Under the pieces are notes generated by a model. The model was not told the DNA's origin. It worked only from the letters and a program-made list of their open reading frames with translations, and made no database searches. 64,000 nt of DNA from CAVORB01 sp963736235 (GTDB taxonomy: Bacteria; Pseudomonadota; Gammaproteobacteria; Chromatiales; Chromatiaceae), in the NCBI GenBank assembly GCA_963736235.1, contig CAVTOR010000031.1, forward strand, positions 496,001-560,000, written 5' to 3'. Below, in pieces: positions 51,953 to 60,976 of this stretch. Every line of letters starts with the position of its first letter. Positions within the stretch are counted from its first letter, which is position 1. Position numbers and translations under genes: made by a program.

Positions 51953-54292
51953 TCAGGAGACATGCCGCTGGGCCTGCTTCCGGAACTGGGTGGATAGAGA
52001 CTCATCGACGATGACCTCGAAGAAGTGCCGCCGTCCCGTTTCGATGCCAACTCGGACCTTGCCGTCCCAATCCCTGACCGCGGCATATCGCACCACCAGC
52101 CAGTGTTCCCGGCCCGTGAGGTCCGGAAAGCTGCCGCCGAAGAAAAGCTCGTCCCCGAGACCGAAGTCCTGCAGGCGCATCTGTCGGAAATGGATTTCTC
52201 GCTGCAGTTGCAGGAAGGCCGCCTCCTCCAACCTGACGCCATTGACGTTGAAGCTCAGCAGATCCTCGTCGCGGCCGGGGGAGGCTTCGGCAACCTTGTC
52301 ACGGACGACCTCCACCCGAAAGCCGTCGAGACGGGGAGCAAAGCCCTGGCGGCGCAGAACCGACGAGCAGGACGAGAGACGGTCGGCGCGGTTGATCGCC
52401 CCGGAGATCATGATCCTCCGTCCCTCGTCGAACAGGAAATTTGGCTCCCGCCGCGAAAAGGCGATGCCCAGTCCCAGCTCGAGCTCCGGCAAGTCGTGCT
52501 TGCGATTCACCACGTTCTGCAGGGTCACGACCTGGAGGATTCTGCGCGCCAGGCCGCAGGCGCGGGCGACCGTCAGGCCCGGCCCCTCGTCGTCGTGCTC
52601 GAAAATGGCAACGATGACGGCATCGCCCTCGACGAACAGCTTCTCCGCGCCGAACTCGTCCAGGAGCTTATTCACCGGATCGAAGAAATTGAGACTGAAG
52701 TGGGAAGCCGGATTGAGACCCTTTGCGCGCAGCCGGTCGGTGATGCGGGTCGATCCACGCAGGTCCGCCTTGATCACGGCGTGGGCCCGGATACGCCGCA
52801 ACAGGGGACCAAGCTCATCGGGGCAGGGAAACTCCTGGAGGGTCGCGTTGGAACGCGAGAGCTTGACCTCCTCCGGGTCCTCGATCAGTCGGATGCCGTC
52901 CATCGCCTCGTAGGTCCGGTAGGCCAGCTTTAGATCGCGCCGAAGTCCGAGGAATTCGACGAGATAACGCGCCAGGCAGGCGTTCATCCGAGCGGGGGAC
53001 AACCGCTTGAGCTCCGTTGCCGCACGATCCAGCACAAAGCTCAATGCCCCAGGATCGAGCCCGAGGCGGGCGTTCTCGATCTGTTGGGACAGCCGGCGAC
53101 GCGACAGGCGCCCTTCGATGTAGTCCCACGCGAGGGAGAGGGGTACGGGCCGCCCAAGTTGACCCCGCAATACCGGCAGCATGTAGACGAGGGCGATCCG
53201 GCTGCTCAGACCGTAGACATCAAGGCAGTGGAACAGCTCAGCCGTAACCGCGCGGCGGAAGGTCGTCCAGCGGGGATCGTCCCAGTAGCCGGCCACGGCG
53301 CTCTTGTGCGCGGTCGGAGGGGCCATGTGGGCCTCCGCCTCCAGGAACAGGCGCAGATTCTGCGGTTCGTCCAGCCAGGACAGGCGCCCGGGACGGTACT
53401 CGTCAGGCGACATAAATCGACTGAGAAGGATCTCCGTCTCCAAAAATCCCCGCAACAGGCCTTGATCACGCCGCTCCGGTTGACCGCCCGGTTTGCCGGC
53501 GAGCCCCGACCCGGCCGTCAGTTCGCGCGTCCAGGACGGCAGGTAATGTTGAAAGACCTTGCAAATGCACTGGTTCGTCTCGCGCAGCCACTCGGCCTCG
53601 CGATCCTCTGCGAGGCAGGCGATCGGGTAGTCCTGGACCAAACCACGGCCACCATCCAGCGCGGGGACCGACAGCACGGGGTTGAACAAGGCCGCTTCAG
53701 GCAACGGCCAGGCGTCGCCGGCAACCGAAGCTCTCAGCGTCTGAAGGTGCTCGTCCTCCAACTCCCGCACGCGCTCGAACAGCAGGTGCAGCACGCGTCG
53801 ATTGATCGCCTGCTCTTCGCGATTCAGGGCCACTAAGCTGTCGTGGAGCTCGATGTTGCGGACAGAGGCTCTTGCGTCTTCTGCGTGTAGGGCGAACTTG
53901 AGCTCGTCTCGTTGGCGATGCATCTCTCCGGCAACGATTTCGAGCAGGAATTTCAAGAGAGAGAGCTGCAGCAGGGCCAGCAGCTCGACCCCGCCTGGCT
54001 GTTGCGCCCGTTGCAGGGTGGCCTCGAACAGGTCGACGTAGCTCCGGCTGAAGGCATCGAGGTCGGCCGTTCCGGACGACCGGGTCGGCTCACGCCGACG
54101 CAAGGTGCGAAACTCCTGCTCGATGAGCTCGCGAACGGACCCGCGTAGCGGCCCGGTGAGCCGTTGACTCAGGAAGACGTCAACGTGGGCGTTGTCTATG
54201 CCTTTTCCGAAGCGTTCGAGAGAGAGATCCCACGGCCGGGGAAACTTGAAGGGGAGCGTGAACTCCGAAAGTGAGGGCCTCCAGTGGATCAA
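51953..54292 (-). CDS. Large protein with a class III nucleotide cyclase-like C-terminal domain
   Basis: A 779-residue protein. The first 500 residues are helical, with no family I recognise and no membrane segment. From about 503 the sequence fits a class III cyclase: AVIKADLRGSTRITDRL with metal Asp510, EKLFVEGDAVIVAIFE with metal Asp557 and Lys551, and GAINRADRLSS with Asn634 and Arg638 in the catalytic N-x3-R arrangement. It may make cAMP from ATP. The start is a TTG with GAGGA five bases before it. It is convergent with slt. A CpdA-like phosphodiesterase at 5749-7077 could remove the product. Confidence 0.7.
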   Translation of the reverse strand: MIHWRPSLSEFTLPFKFPRPWDLSLERFGKGIDNAHVDVFLSQRLTGPLRGSVRELIEQEFRTLRRREPTRSSGTADLDAFSRSYVDLFEATLQRAQQPGGVELLALLQLSLLKFLLEIVAGEMHRQRDELKFALHAEDARASVRNIELHDSLVALNREEQAINRRVLHLLFERVRELEDEHLQTLRASVAGDAWPLPEAALFNPVLSVPALDGGRGLVQDYPIACLAEDREAEWLRETNQCICKVFQHYLPSWTRELTAGSGLAGKPGGQPERRDQGLLRGFLETEILLSRFMSPDEYRPGRLSWLDEPQNLRLFLEAEAHMAPPTAHKSAVAGYWDDPRWTTFRRAVTAELFHCLDVYGLSSRIALVYMLPVLRGQLGRPVPLSLAWDYIEGRLSRRRLSQQIENARLGLDPGALSFVLDRAATELKRLSPARMNACLARYLVEFLGLRRDLKLAYRTYEAMDGIRLIEDPEEVKLSRSNATLQEFPCPDELGPLLRRIRAHAVIKADLRGSTRITDRLRAKGLNPASHFSLNFFDPVNKLLDEFGAEKLFVEGDAVIVAIFEHDDEGPGLTVARACGLARRILQVVTLQNVVNRKHDLPELELGLGIAFSRREPNFLFDEGRRIMISGAINRADRLSSCSSVLRRQGFAPRLDGFRVEVVRDKVAEASPGRDEDLLSFNVNGVRLEEAAFLQLQREIHFRQMRLQDFGLGDELFFGGSFPDLTGREHWLVVRYAAVRDWDGKVRVGIETGRRHFFEVIVDESLSTQFRKQAQRHVS

Positions 54293-54576
54293 GTCGTTCC
54301 TCGCCAGGCGACACGAGCTTGGGTTTCTCGGCGCAGATTGGGATTATCTTCGTCTCAATCAGCTACGCGGCTGGGTACCCCCATCCCGTCCGGGACCGCA
54401 CGCTGTCGCAGCGTCGCGGCACGCGCCCTGCTCCGCACCGGTGCTTTCCCCTAGTCTATCCCAACCGTCCGGTTTTCGTGGCTACTTTGTTAGACTTGGC
54501 GACGAAACCAATGCAGCGGCCGATGGGACCGAATCCGGCCCATGGACATCGCCATCACCGACACACGACGACGCGC

Positions 54577-55209
54577 ATGAGCCTCACGATTGCACCGATC
54601 AAAGCCGTTTTGACCCTATCGTTTCTGCTCGCAATGCCGCTCACGATCGCCCAGACTCAATCCGGGGCACGCGAGGTCATGGCCGACGCCATGGCACGGA
54701 TGATGGAGGCAATGGGCATGTTCAACCCGTCACCGGGTGCCTCCGCCTCCCCCTACCCGATGTGGATGCCCGGTGCCGGAGGCTCCGGGATGCCTTGGGG
54801 CGGCAGCCCCTTCCAGGACCCGTCAGGTGCCATGAGCATGGGCGAGACGATGATGAGGAAGCTCTACCCCGACATGCCCGGCGTGGGTTCCGGGGGACAG
54901 CCCTATCCTTGGATAAGGACCGGGCTGGAAGGGATCTGGGAGGGACGCAACGGCGAGTTGCTGATCGTTCAGGGCAAGCGGTTCCGGATCTATTCCGGCG
55001 CTGCCGCCTATGTGGACGGTTACCTGCACACGCAGGGAGACAAACTCGCGATGTACAACACCGGCGATCAGCAGGCACGTGCGTTCGAGTACGCGGAGTC
55101 CGACGGCCGACTCGTGCTCCGCGATCCAGCGGGACAAATCTATCTTTACCGCCGCTTGCGACTCGACGCCGCGGAGCCAGGCGAGGCTCCTTCGGCCCCG
55201 GCTAGGTAA
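54577..55209 (+). CDS. Exported Met/Gly/Pro-rich protein of unknown function
   Basis: A 210-residue protein with signal peptide (AVLTLSFLLAMPLTIAQ). A low-complexity segment rich in Met, Gly, Pro and Ser follows (ADAMARMMEAMGMF, PYPMWMPGAGGSGMPWGG). A compact C-terminal beta region comes after that (GIWEGRNGELLIVQGKRFRI, DKLAMYNTGDQQ). The Met-rich stretch could bind copper, but this is a guess. I know no family. It is transcribed away from the cyclase-like gene. Confidence 0.65.
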   Translation: MSLTIAPIKAVLTLSFLLAMPLTIAQTQSGAREVMADAMARMMEAMGMFNPSPGASASPYPMWMPGAGGSGMPWGGSPFQDPSGAMSMGETMMRKLYPDMPGVGSGGQPYPWIRTGLEGIWEGRNGELLIVQGKRFRIYSGAAAYVDGYLHTQGDKLAMYNTGDQQARAFEYAESDGRLVLRDPAGQIYLYRRLRLDAAEPGEAPSAPAR

Positions 55210-55299
55210 GGCTCCCCGCGGCGCGATCCCGAATGGCGGCGTGACGACCCGCGATGGCTCAGTTGCAGCGGGATCAGCCGGACCCGACCCCGGGAATCG

Positions 55300-56094
55300 C
55301 TACGGCCACAGCAGCTTGACCGCCACGGTCAACACCAGTGCCGCGAAGATCCGCTTCAACAACGTCAGCGGCAGGGAGTGTGCGAGGCGCGCCCCCAGCG
55401 GGGCCGTCGGGATGCTCGCAAGCAGGATGGCCCCCACCGCCGGCCAATAGACGAAGCCGGTACTGCCGGCGGGAAGTCCCTCGCGACCCCAGCCGACGAT
55501 CACGAAGCCCAAGGTGCCCGCGAGCGCGATCGGGAGGCCGCAGGCGCTCGAGGTTGCCACGGAGCGGCGCATATCGAGCCCGGATCGCACCAGGAACGGA
55601 ACCGTGAGCGTGCCACCTCCGATGCCCACCAGGGCCGACAAACCACCGATGGCCGTACCGGTCAGGCCTACCTTGGCCGCCCCCGGCGGGTCGCCCGCCC
55701 CAGACATCGCGCGCTGAAAGAGGATGCGTAATCCAACGTACAGCAGGAATACTCCGAAAATCCGGCGCAGCCAGACCTCGTCGAGCAGACCGGCCACCGC
55801 GGACCCGATCCAGGCGCCGACGACGATCCAGGGAGCAAGCTGCCTGAAAAGGTCCCAACGCACCGCGCCACGACTATGGTGCGCGTAGACCGACGCGCTC
55901 CCGGTGCCGATGATGGACGCCAAGGATGAACCAACCGCAAGATGGGGTATCCAGTCCGGCGAGAACCCGGCATGAGCGAACACCCAGATGAGGGCCGGGA
56001 CGATCACCACGCCGCCGCCGACGCCGAATAGTCCGGCAAGTAAGCCGGAGGCGATGCCGGTTCCCAGGTAGGCAAAGATCTCGATCGCGCTCAT
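55300..56094 (-). CDS. TauE/SafE-type sulfite/organosulfonate exporter
   Basis: A 264-residue membrane protein with two repeats of about four helices. Typical features are GLLAGLFGVGGGVVIVPALIW near the N-terminus and the matching GLSALVGIGGGTLTVPFLVR in the second half. Members export sulfite, sulfoacetate or related anions. In this context it may expel sulfite made by sulfur oxidation. It is divergent from an exported thioredoxin gene. Confidence 0.85.
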   Translation of the reverse strand: MSAIEIFAYLGTGIASGLLAGLFGVGGGVVIVPALIWVFAHAGFSPDWIPHLAVGSSLASIIGTGSASVYAHHSRGAVRWDLFRQLAPWIVVGAWIGSAVAGLLDEVWLRRIFGVFLLYVGLRILFQRAMSGAGDPPGAAKVGLTGTAIGGLSALVGIGGGTLTVPFLVRSGLDMRRSVATSSACGLPIALAGTLGFVIVGWGREGLPAGSTGFVYWPAVGAILLASIPTAPLGARLAHSLPLTLLKRIFAALVLTVAVKLLWP

Positions 56095-56214
56095 GGAAAG
56101 ACGTCCTCAGTTCGATGCCTTGACTTCACCACGGAGCGCTTTTCGGGCTGCGCCAAGCGGCTATCTTCGTCTCCGCCGCGCCCGACAACCAAACTCAACA
56201 CCACAGAATAGCCT

Positions 56215-56243
56215 TTGACAATATTGGAATGTTCTAATAAACT
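56215..56243 (+). promoter_or_regulatory. Sigma70-like promoter with palindromic operator, second site
   Basis: A perfect TTGACA (56215-56220), a 17-bp spacer and TAAACT (56238-56243). The spacer carries TTGGAATGTTCTAA, one mismatch from the perfect palindrome at 1508-1521. GAATGTTCTAATA is identical at both sites, as is its position relative to -35 and -10. It faces the exported thioredoxin gene. Confidence 0.7.
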
Positions 56244-56275
56244 AAACCGCATACTTCACTCCTTGGGCACCTTCG

Positions 56276-56806
56276 TTGTCGGCTCTGCTGTATCGACTCG
56301 CCACCGTCCTGTTGCTCGTCAGTTCCATCAATGCGGGTGCCTCAGGGCGATTCTCGGATTCGACCAAAGATTGGTCTCGAATCGGCGCCACCGCCCGCGA
56401 GACCGGTCTGCCGGTGATCATTGTGGTCACGGGCGACGGATGCGGTCATTGCGAACGTATGCGCAGCGAGTTCCTCGCAGACCCGAGGATTTCTTCACCA
56501 CTCGTCGAGCAGGCGATTTCCGCGGAGCTTCGCCGCGATTCCGCGGGAAAGATTGTCGATTTCGACGGCGAGCGGATACGCTCGCGCGTCTTTCTCTCCC
56601 GCTACGACATTTTTGCAACGCCGACCCTGCTGTTCCTCGACTCCACAGGGGTACCCCTGGCGCCGCCGCTCGTCGGCTTTAACGACGCGGAAACTTACCG
56701 GGAACTGGTATCGGAGCGCCTGACAGAGGCGCGATCCGAGCTTCAGGCGCGGGCAGACCAAGCCGCACCCGCCCTCACCGCCGCGACGCACGCAATCGTT
56801 CGCTAG
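56276..56806 (+). CDS. Exported thioredoxin-like protein with CGHC motif
   Basis: A 176-residue protein with a signal (LYRLATVLLLVSSINAGAS) and thioredoxin fold: GLPVIIVVTGDGCGHCERMR with a PDI-like CGHC, a SRYDIFATPTLLFLDSTG strand with cis-Pro, and a helical C-terminus. CGHC suggests disulfide exchange in the periplasm, as in SoxW-like proteins. The start is uncertain (TTG 56276). It is controlled by the palindromic promoter directly upstream and divergent from TauE. Confidence 0.8.
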   Translation: MSALLYRLATVLLLVSSINAGASGRFSDSTKDWSRIGATARETGLPVIIVVTGDGCGHCERMRSEFLADPRISSPLVEQAISAELRRDSAGKIVDFDGERIRSRVFLSRYDIFATPTLLFLDSTGVPLAPPLVGFNDAETYRELVSERLTEARSELQARADQAAPALTAATHAIVR

Positions 56807-56820
56807 GTCACGCCACCGCC

Positions 56821-58005
56821 TCATCGCCAAAGCCCTTCGCGCAGATCCCGCACCGAGAAGCCGCACCACTGCGCCGCCATGCCCCTCTCGAGTCCAAGCA
56901 CCCGGAAACGCTCCCCCATTCCCTGAGGCAACACCAACTGCCGGGCGCCCGCCAGCATCCGCAGCGCCTCCTCGCCCGCGGCGACCTCGGCCAGTATCCG
57001 ATCCAACCCGCAACCGAGAAGAAAATGGGCCTGGGTGGTGTAGCCCGCCACGCCGAATCCAGCTTCCCGCCCTTGCTCGGCTACCGCGGTGAAGTCCACG
57101 TGGGCGGTGATGTCCTGCAGGCCGAGGTTGCGGTAAGGATCGTCATGGGCCCGGTGGCGGTGGTGACACATGAGGGTGCCGCCGCCGCGGTCGGCATGAT
57201 AGTACTCGCGGCGCGGATAGCCGTAGTCGATCAGGATGGTCAGGCCACGCGCGACCGAAGCGGCGAGCGCGGCGAGCCAGGGGCCAAGACGCAGGTTGAT
57301 CTCGGAACCGAACCCTGGCTCGACGGCGAGCCCCTGTGCCTGCAGCGCCCGCACCGCCGCGGCGAGACCGGGACTTTCGGGCTCGGAACAGACCTCGCGC
57401 CAACCGTCGCCAGCCGGGGTGACGAACACCTCCAGCGGCGCGCCGTCGGCGGCGACCCGAAATCGGTGCACGGGCATGGCGTCAAGAACCTCGTTGGCCA
57501 GAACGACGCCGCGAAAGGAATCCGGCAAGCGCTTGAGCCAGTGCGCCCGCCCGAGCAGGTGAGGTAGGCGTTCGGCGATCAGGGAGCGCTGACGTTCCCT
57601 TAGGTCTGGGCTGACCTCCAGGATCAGGTAGCGCCCGGGAAGGGCCGCGGATTGCTCCAGGGCCGCGAGCACCTGCACCGCCAGCGCGCCGGAACCGGCA
57701 CCGATCTCCAGGACGTCCCCCCCGTCGAGCAGGTCAAGGACCTCGCTGCACTGCGCGGCGATACAGGCCCCGAACAAGGGCGAGATCTCGGGCGCGGTGA
57801 CGAAGTCGCCCCCCGGTCCGAGCTTGCGCGCGCCGGAGACGTAGTAGCCGAACCCCGGCGCGTAGAGCGCGAGCTCCATGAAGCGGTCGAACGGCAGCAC
57901 TCCCCCGTAGTCGTCTGCCTCTTCGCGGATCAAGGCGGACAAGCGACGGCTATGCACCTCGCCGTAATCGAGGCCGCTGGCAGTCGAGTCGGTCGTCGGT
58001 GTCAT
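56821..58005 (-). CDS. SAM-dependent methyltransferase of the MidA/NDUFAF7 family
   Basis: A 394-residue protein with the family signature RFMELALYAPGFGYYVSG, then GPGGDFVTAPEISPLFGACI, VLEIGAGSGALAVQVLAAL (SAM binding), ANEVLDAMPVHRF and GGTLMCHHRHRAHDDPY. Mitochondrial NDUFAF7 methylates an arginine of a complex I subunit; the bacterial role is not settled. It is divergent from the pteridine reductase-like gene. Confidence 0.9.
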   Translation of the reverse strand: MTPTTDSTASGLDYGEVHSRRLSALIREEADDYGGVLPFDRFMELALYAPGFGYYVSGARKLGPGGDFVTAPEISPLFGACIAAQCSEVLDLLDGGDVLEIGAGSGALAVQVLAALEQSAALPGRYLILEVSPDLRERQRSLIAERLPHLLGRAHWLKRLPDSFRGVVLANEVLDAMPVHRFRVAADGAPLEVFVTPAGDGWREVCSEPESPGLAAAVRALQAQGLAVEPGFGSEINLRLGPWLAALAASVARGLTILIDYGYPRREYYHADRGGGTLMCHHRHRAHDDPYRNLGLQDITAHVDFTAVAEQGREAGFGVAGYTTQAHFLLGCGLDRILAEVAAGEEALRMLAGARQLVLPQGMGERFRVLGLERGMAAQWCGFSVRDLREGLWR

Positions 58006-58078
58006 CTCGGAGGGCGGGGGGCGGCGTTGGGGGATGGGCTACAATTGCGAATTCTTCCATTAAACAGGGATACCCGCC

Positions 58079-58834
58079 GTGGCGCAAAACACCTACTCGC
58101 TGGATGGCAAGGTCGCCCTCATCACCGGCGCCGCGCACCGCCTTGGCGCCCAGATCGCGCGCTGCCTGCACGCGCAAGGTGTCGACCTGGTGCTGCATTA
58201 CCGGCAGTCGGCGGCGGCGGCGCGCGCGCTTCAGGCGGAGCTCTCCGTATCCCGACCCGCGTCCGTCCTGCTGGTGCAGGCGGACCTGCACGACTGCGAG
58301 CAGTTTCCCGCGGTCCTGGAGCGCGTGAGCGCATTCAGGGGCCGGTTGGACGTGCTGGTCAACAACGCATCGAGCTTCTACCCCACCCCTCTCGATCAGG
58401 TCACCGAGACACAGTGGGACGACTTGATCGGCTCCAACCTCAAGGGCCCGTTCTTCCTGACCCAACAGGCCGCACCGCTGCTGCGCGCGGCGGCAGGGTG
58501 CGTAATCAATTTGGTGGACATCCACGCCGAGCGGCCACTGAAGGACCATGCGGTGTACTCAATCGCCAAGGCAGGCAACGCCATGATGGTGAAGGCGCTG
58601 GCGCGGGAGCTGGGGCCCGACGTGCGAGTGAATGGCATCGCCCCGGGCGCTATCCTCTGGCCCGAGCAGGGGTTGAGCGACGACGCCAAGCGGGAGGTGC
58701 TCTCCCGCACCGCCCTGCTGCGGGCGGGCTCGCCCGCGGACATCGCGCGCACCCTGCTGTTCCTGGTGCGCGACGCGCCTTACATCACCGGCCAGATCAT
58801 CGCCGTTGATGGTGGGCGAACGCTCCAGCAATAG
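58079..58834 (+). CDS. Pteridine reductase-like short-chain dehydrogenase
   Basis: A 251-residue SDR with the cofactor motif ALITGAAHRLGAQIARCL, LVLHYRQS pointing to an NADPH-binding basic residue, VLVNNASSFYPTPLDQV, and the YxxxK pair in AVYSIAKAGN. It probably acts as FolM-like dihydromonapterin reductase or pteridine reductase. The nearby folB and folK fit a pterin pathway role. A GTG start at 58079 lies about 40 bases after TACAAT (58034-58039), a possible -10 box. Confidence 0.85.
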   Translation: MAQNTYSLDGKVALITGAAHRLGAQIARCLHAQGVDLVLHYRQSAAAARALQAELSVSRPASVLLVQADLHDCEQFPAVLERVSAFRGRLDVLVNNASSFYPTPLDQVTETQWDDLIGSNLKGPFFLTQQAAPLLRAAAGCVINLVDIHAERPLKDHAVYSIAKAGNAMMVKALARELGPDVRVNGIAPGAILWPEQGLSDDAKREVLSRTALLRAGSPADIARTLLFLVRDAPYITGQIIAVDGGRTLQQ

Positions 58835-58847
58835 CTTTCAGGCCACC

Positions 58848-59351
58848 ATGAGCAATCAAGCGGACGAGTCGAACCTGCACCGCGGGGAGGATCACAGCTC
58901 ACCCTACCCGGTGAGCCGCCTCGCGCCCGCTTTCCAGCTCACCGACCTCGCCGCCGAGGTGGCGCGTGCCGAGTCCATGCTGAGCGCCCGCACCGGGGCC
59001 AAGCTGCGTACCATCGCCGACCAGATCAAGGCCCTGCAGGCGGAAGCGCGCAAGGTGCTGGACGAGGCACGAGAGGAGCAGGCGCTGACACGCGCCCACT
59101 GCAGCTTCAAACGTATTCCCGGCCATACCTACCACCTATATCGGCGGAACGACGGCGGCACCTTCTTCTCCATGCTCTCCCCCGAGGACTGGCGCGGCAG
59201 ACCCCCGAACCCGTTCGTTGGCTCCTACCGTCTGGAGGCGGATTACTCCTGGACCCCGGCGGCTGAGGCACGCGCCCCGGACGAAACAGGTGATCTGGTA
59301 GGTCAGCTCCTGCGGATCGGAGGGATTCCAGGGGGAGAAGACGGCACCTGA
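58848..59351 (+). CDS. DUF2452 domain protein
   Basis: A 167-residue soluble protein. VSRLAPAFQLTDLAAEVARA begins the conserved region; a coiled helix with QIKALQAEARKVLDEA and CSFKRIPGHTYHLYRRNDGG with FFSMLSPEDW follow. The family has no assigned function. It starts 13 bases after the pteridine reductase-like gene ends. Confidence 0.8.
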   Translation: MSNQADESNLHRGEDHSSPYPVSRLAPAFQLTDLAAEVARAESMLSARTGAKLRTIADQIKALQAEARKVLDEAREEQALTRAHCSFKRIPGHTYHLYRRNDGGTFFSMLSPEDWRGRPPNPFVGSYRLEADYSWTPAAEARAPDETGDLVGQLLRIGGIPGGEDGT

Positions 59352-59400
59352 GCCCCGAAGTCCCACCCTCCGTCCGGGACAACGCGCGAGAACGCCGCGT

Positions 59401-59889
59401 CTAGAGATCGAGGGAAACACGCGCGAGGGGCTGAACGGTCTGATCGAACGCATTCCACAGCTCCCGATAGCTGCGCTCGAGCACCGGGTGGATCTCATCG
59501 CCCGCCACTTCGGCCAGCGGTCCGAGCACGAAGGCGTAGCGCAGGATCTCGTCGCGCGGAAGCGCGGAGCCGTCCAGATCTCCGGCGAAGTCGCCATAAG
59601 TCAGCAGGTCGATATCCAGGGTGCGGGGGGCAAACTTCTCCGGACCGCGCACCCGTCCGAAGGCGTCTTCGATCGCCCGAAACGCGGCGTTGAGGGAGAC
59701 GATATCTTCCTCGGTCTCGAAGCCGGCTACCAGGTTGTAGAAGGGCCGACCCTCGAAACCCACTGCCTCGCTCTGGTACACGCCGGAGAGGACCAGGTCG
59801 CCGAATCGCGCCCGAAGTGCCCGAACCCCGCCGCGAATGGAATCTTCGCGATCCTGGTTGCTGCCGATACTGACCCAAACCCTGGGCAT
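59401..59889 (-). CDS. folK: 2-amino-4-hydroxy-6-hydroxymethyldihydropteridine pyrophosphokinase
   Basis: A 162-residue HPPK that moves pyrophosphate from ATP to the pterin in folate synthesis. VWVSIGSNQDREDSI, EDAFGRVRG and FAPRTLDIDLLTYGD carry the binding and metal residues (R-TLDIDLL). It is six bases downstream of folB on the same strand. Confidence 0.94.
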   Translation of the reverse strand: MPRVWVSIGSNQDREDSIRGGVRALRARFGDLVLSGVYQSEAVGFEGRPFYNLVAGFETEEDIVSLNAAFRAIEDAFGRVRGPEKFAPRTLDIDLLTYGDFAGDLDGSALPRDEILRYAFVLGPLAEVAGDEIHPVLERSYRELWNAFDQTVQPLARVSLDL

Positions 59890-59895
59890 GTCCGC

Positions 59896-60252
59896 CTAGT
59901 CGCGCGCCCCGCGCTCGATAATCACGCCCACGTCCCGGGCATCGCTCACGGCACCGATTTTGTTTACGCTCAGACGCACCCAGGCTACCCCAAACTCGCT
60001 GCGTATGATCTCGGCGCAGCGCTCCGCCAGGGTCTCGACCAGTTCGAAACGGCCCTCGCCGACGAACTGCTTGAGACGCTTGGACACCGCCTTGTAGTTC
60101 AGCGCGTCCTCGATGCGGTCGCTGGCCGCCGCCTTGGCGACGTCCGCACTCATCTCCAGATCCAGGATCACCGGCTGCCGGACCTCCTTTTCCCAATCGT
60201 AGATCCCAATCACGGTCTCGATGCGCAGTCCCCGCAGAAAGACGATATCCAT
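59896..60252 (-). CDS. folB: Dihydroneopterin aldolase
   Basis: A 118-residue DHNA that cleaves dihydroneopterin in folate synthesis. IVFLRGLRIETVIGIYDWEK begins the protein, with the conserved Glu-Tyr region and a following VSKRLKQFVGEGRFELVETL. It is immediately followed by folK, with plsY divergent across about 100 bases. Confidence 0.94.
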   Translation of the reverse strand: MDIVFLRGLRIETVIGIYDWEKEVRQPVILDLEMSADVAKAAASDRIEDALNYKAVSKRLKQFVGEGRFELVETLAERCAEIIRSEFGVAWVRLSVNKIGAVSDARDVGVIIERGARD

Positions 60253-60356
60253 GCCAGCTCCCCTGTTTCTTGTCGTCCAACATGGTAAGGGACCGCGGGG
60301 CGTTTACAAGCCCGCGGGTTGACCCCCACCCGGGATTGGGATTCCAATGTCACGCC

Positions 60357-60962
60357 ATGATCCAGGACCTGCTGCTTGTCGTCGCCGCCTACCTGCTGGG
60401 CTCCGTCTCCAGCGCCATTCTCGTTTGCCGAGCCATGGGTCTGCCCGATCCCCGCACCCAGGGATCGGAGAATCCTGGAGCCACCAACGTGCTGCGCATC
60501 GGCGGCAAGAAGGCGGCGGCGATCACGCTCCTTGGCGACAGTCTCAAGGGGCTGCTCCCCATGCTCGCCGGTCACCTGCTCGCGGCCGGCCCAGCCACGC
60601 TCGCCGCGACGGGGCTGGCGGCCTTTCTTGGCCATCTGTACCCGGTTTTCTTTGGTTTTCGTGGCGGCAAGGGGGTCGCGACGGCTCTCGGAGTGCAGCT
60701 TGGACTCTACTGGCCCATCGGGCTGTCGGTGGCCGCGGTCTGGCTGTTCACCGCCAAGGTGCTCAGGATCTCCTCGATCTCCGCTCTGGTCTCCATGGCC
60801 CTGGCGCCACTGATCGTCTGGATTTTCTGGCCCGAGCCGGTGCTCATCGGGGCTCAGGTGCTGATCACCGCGATCCTGTTCTGGCGCCACCGCAGCAACA
60901 TCAGGAACCTGCTGTCCGGTAAAGAGGACAAGCTCAGCGACGAGCCGCAAGGCACCGATTGA
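60357..60962 (+). CDS. plsY: Acyl-phosphate:glycerol-3-phosphate acyltransferase
   Basis: A 201-residue membrane protein that starts phospholipid synthesis by acylating glycerol-3-phosphate. AYLLGSVSSAILVCRAMG, GSENPGATNVLRIGGKKAA and GHLYPVFFGFRGGKGVATALG are the three active loops. It is convergent with tsaD and divergent from folB. Confidence 0.95.
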   Translation: MIQDLLLVVAAYLLGSVSSAILVCRAMGLPDPRTQGSENPGATNVLRIGGKKAAAITLLGDSLKGLLPMLAGHLLAAGPATLAATGLAAFLGHLYPVFFGFRGGKGVATALGVQLGLYWPIGLSVAAVWLFTAKVLRISSISALVSMALAPLIVWIFWPEPVLIGAQVLITAILFWRHRSNIRNLLSGKEDKLSDEPQGTD

Positions 60963-60976
60963 CACCGTCGCCTGGC

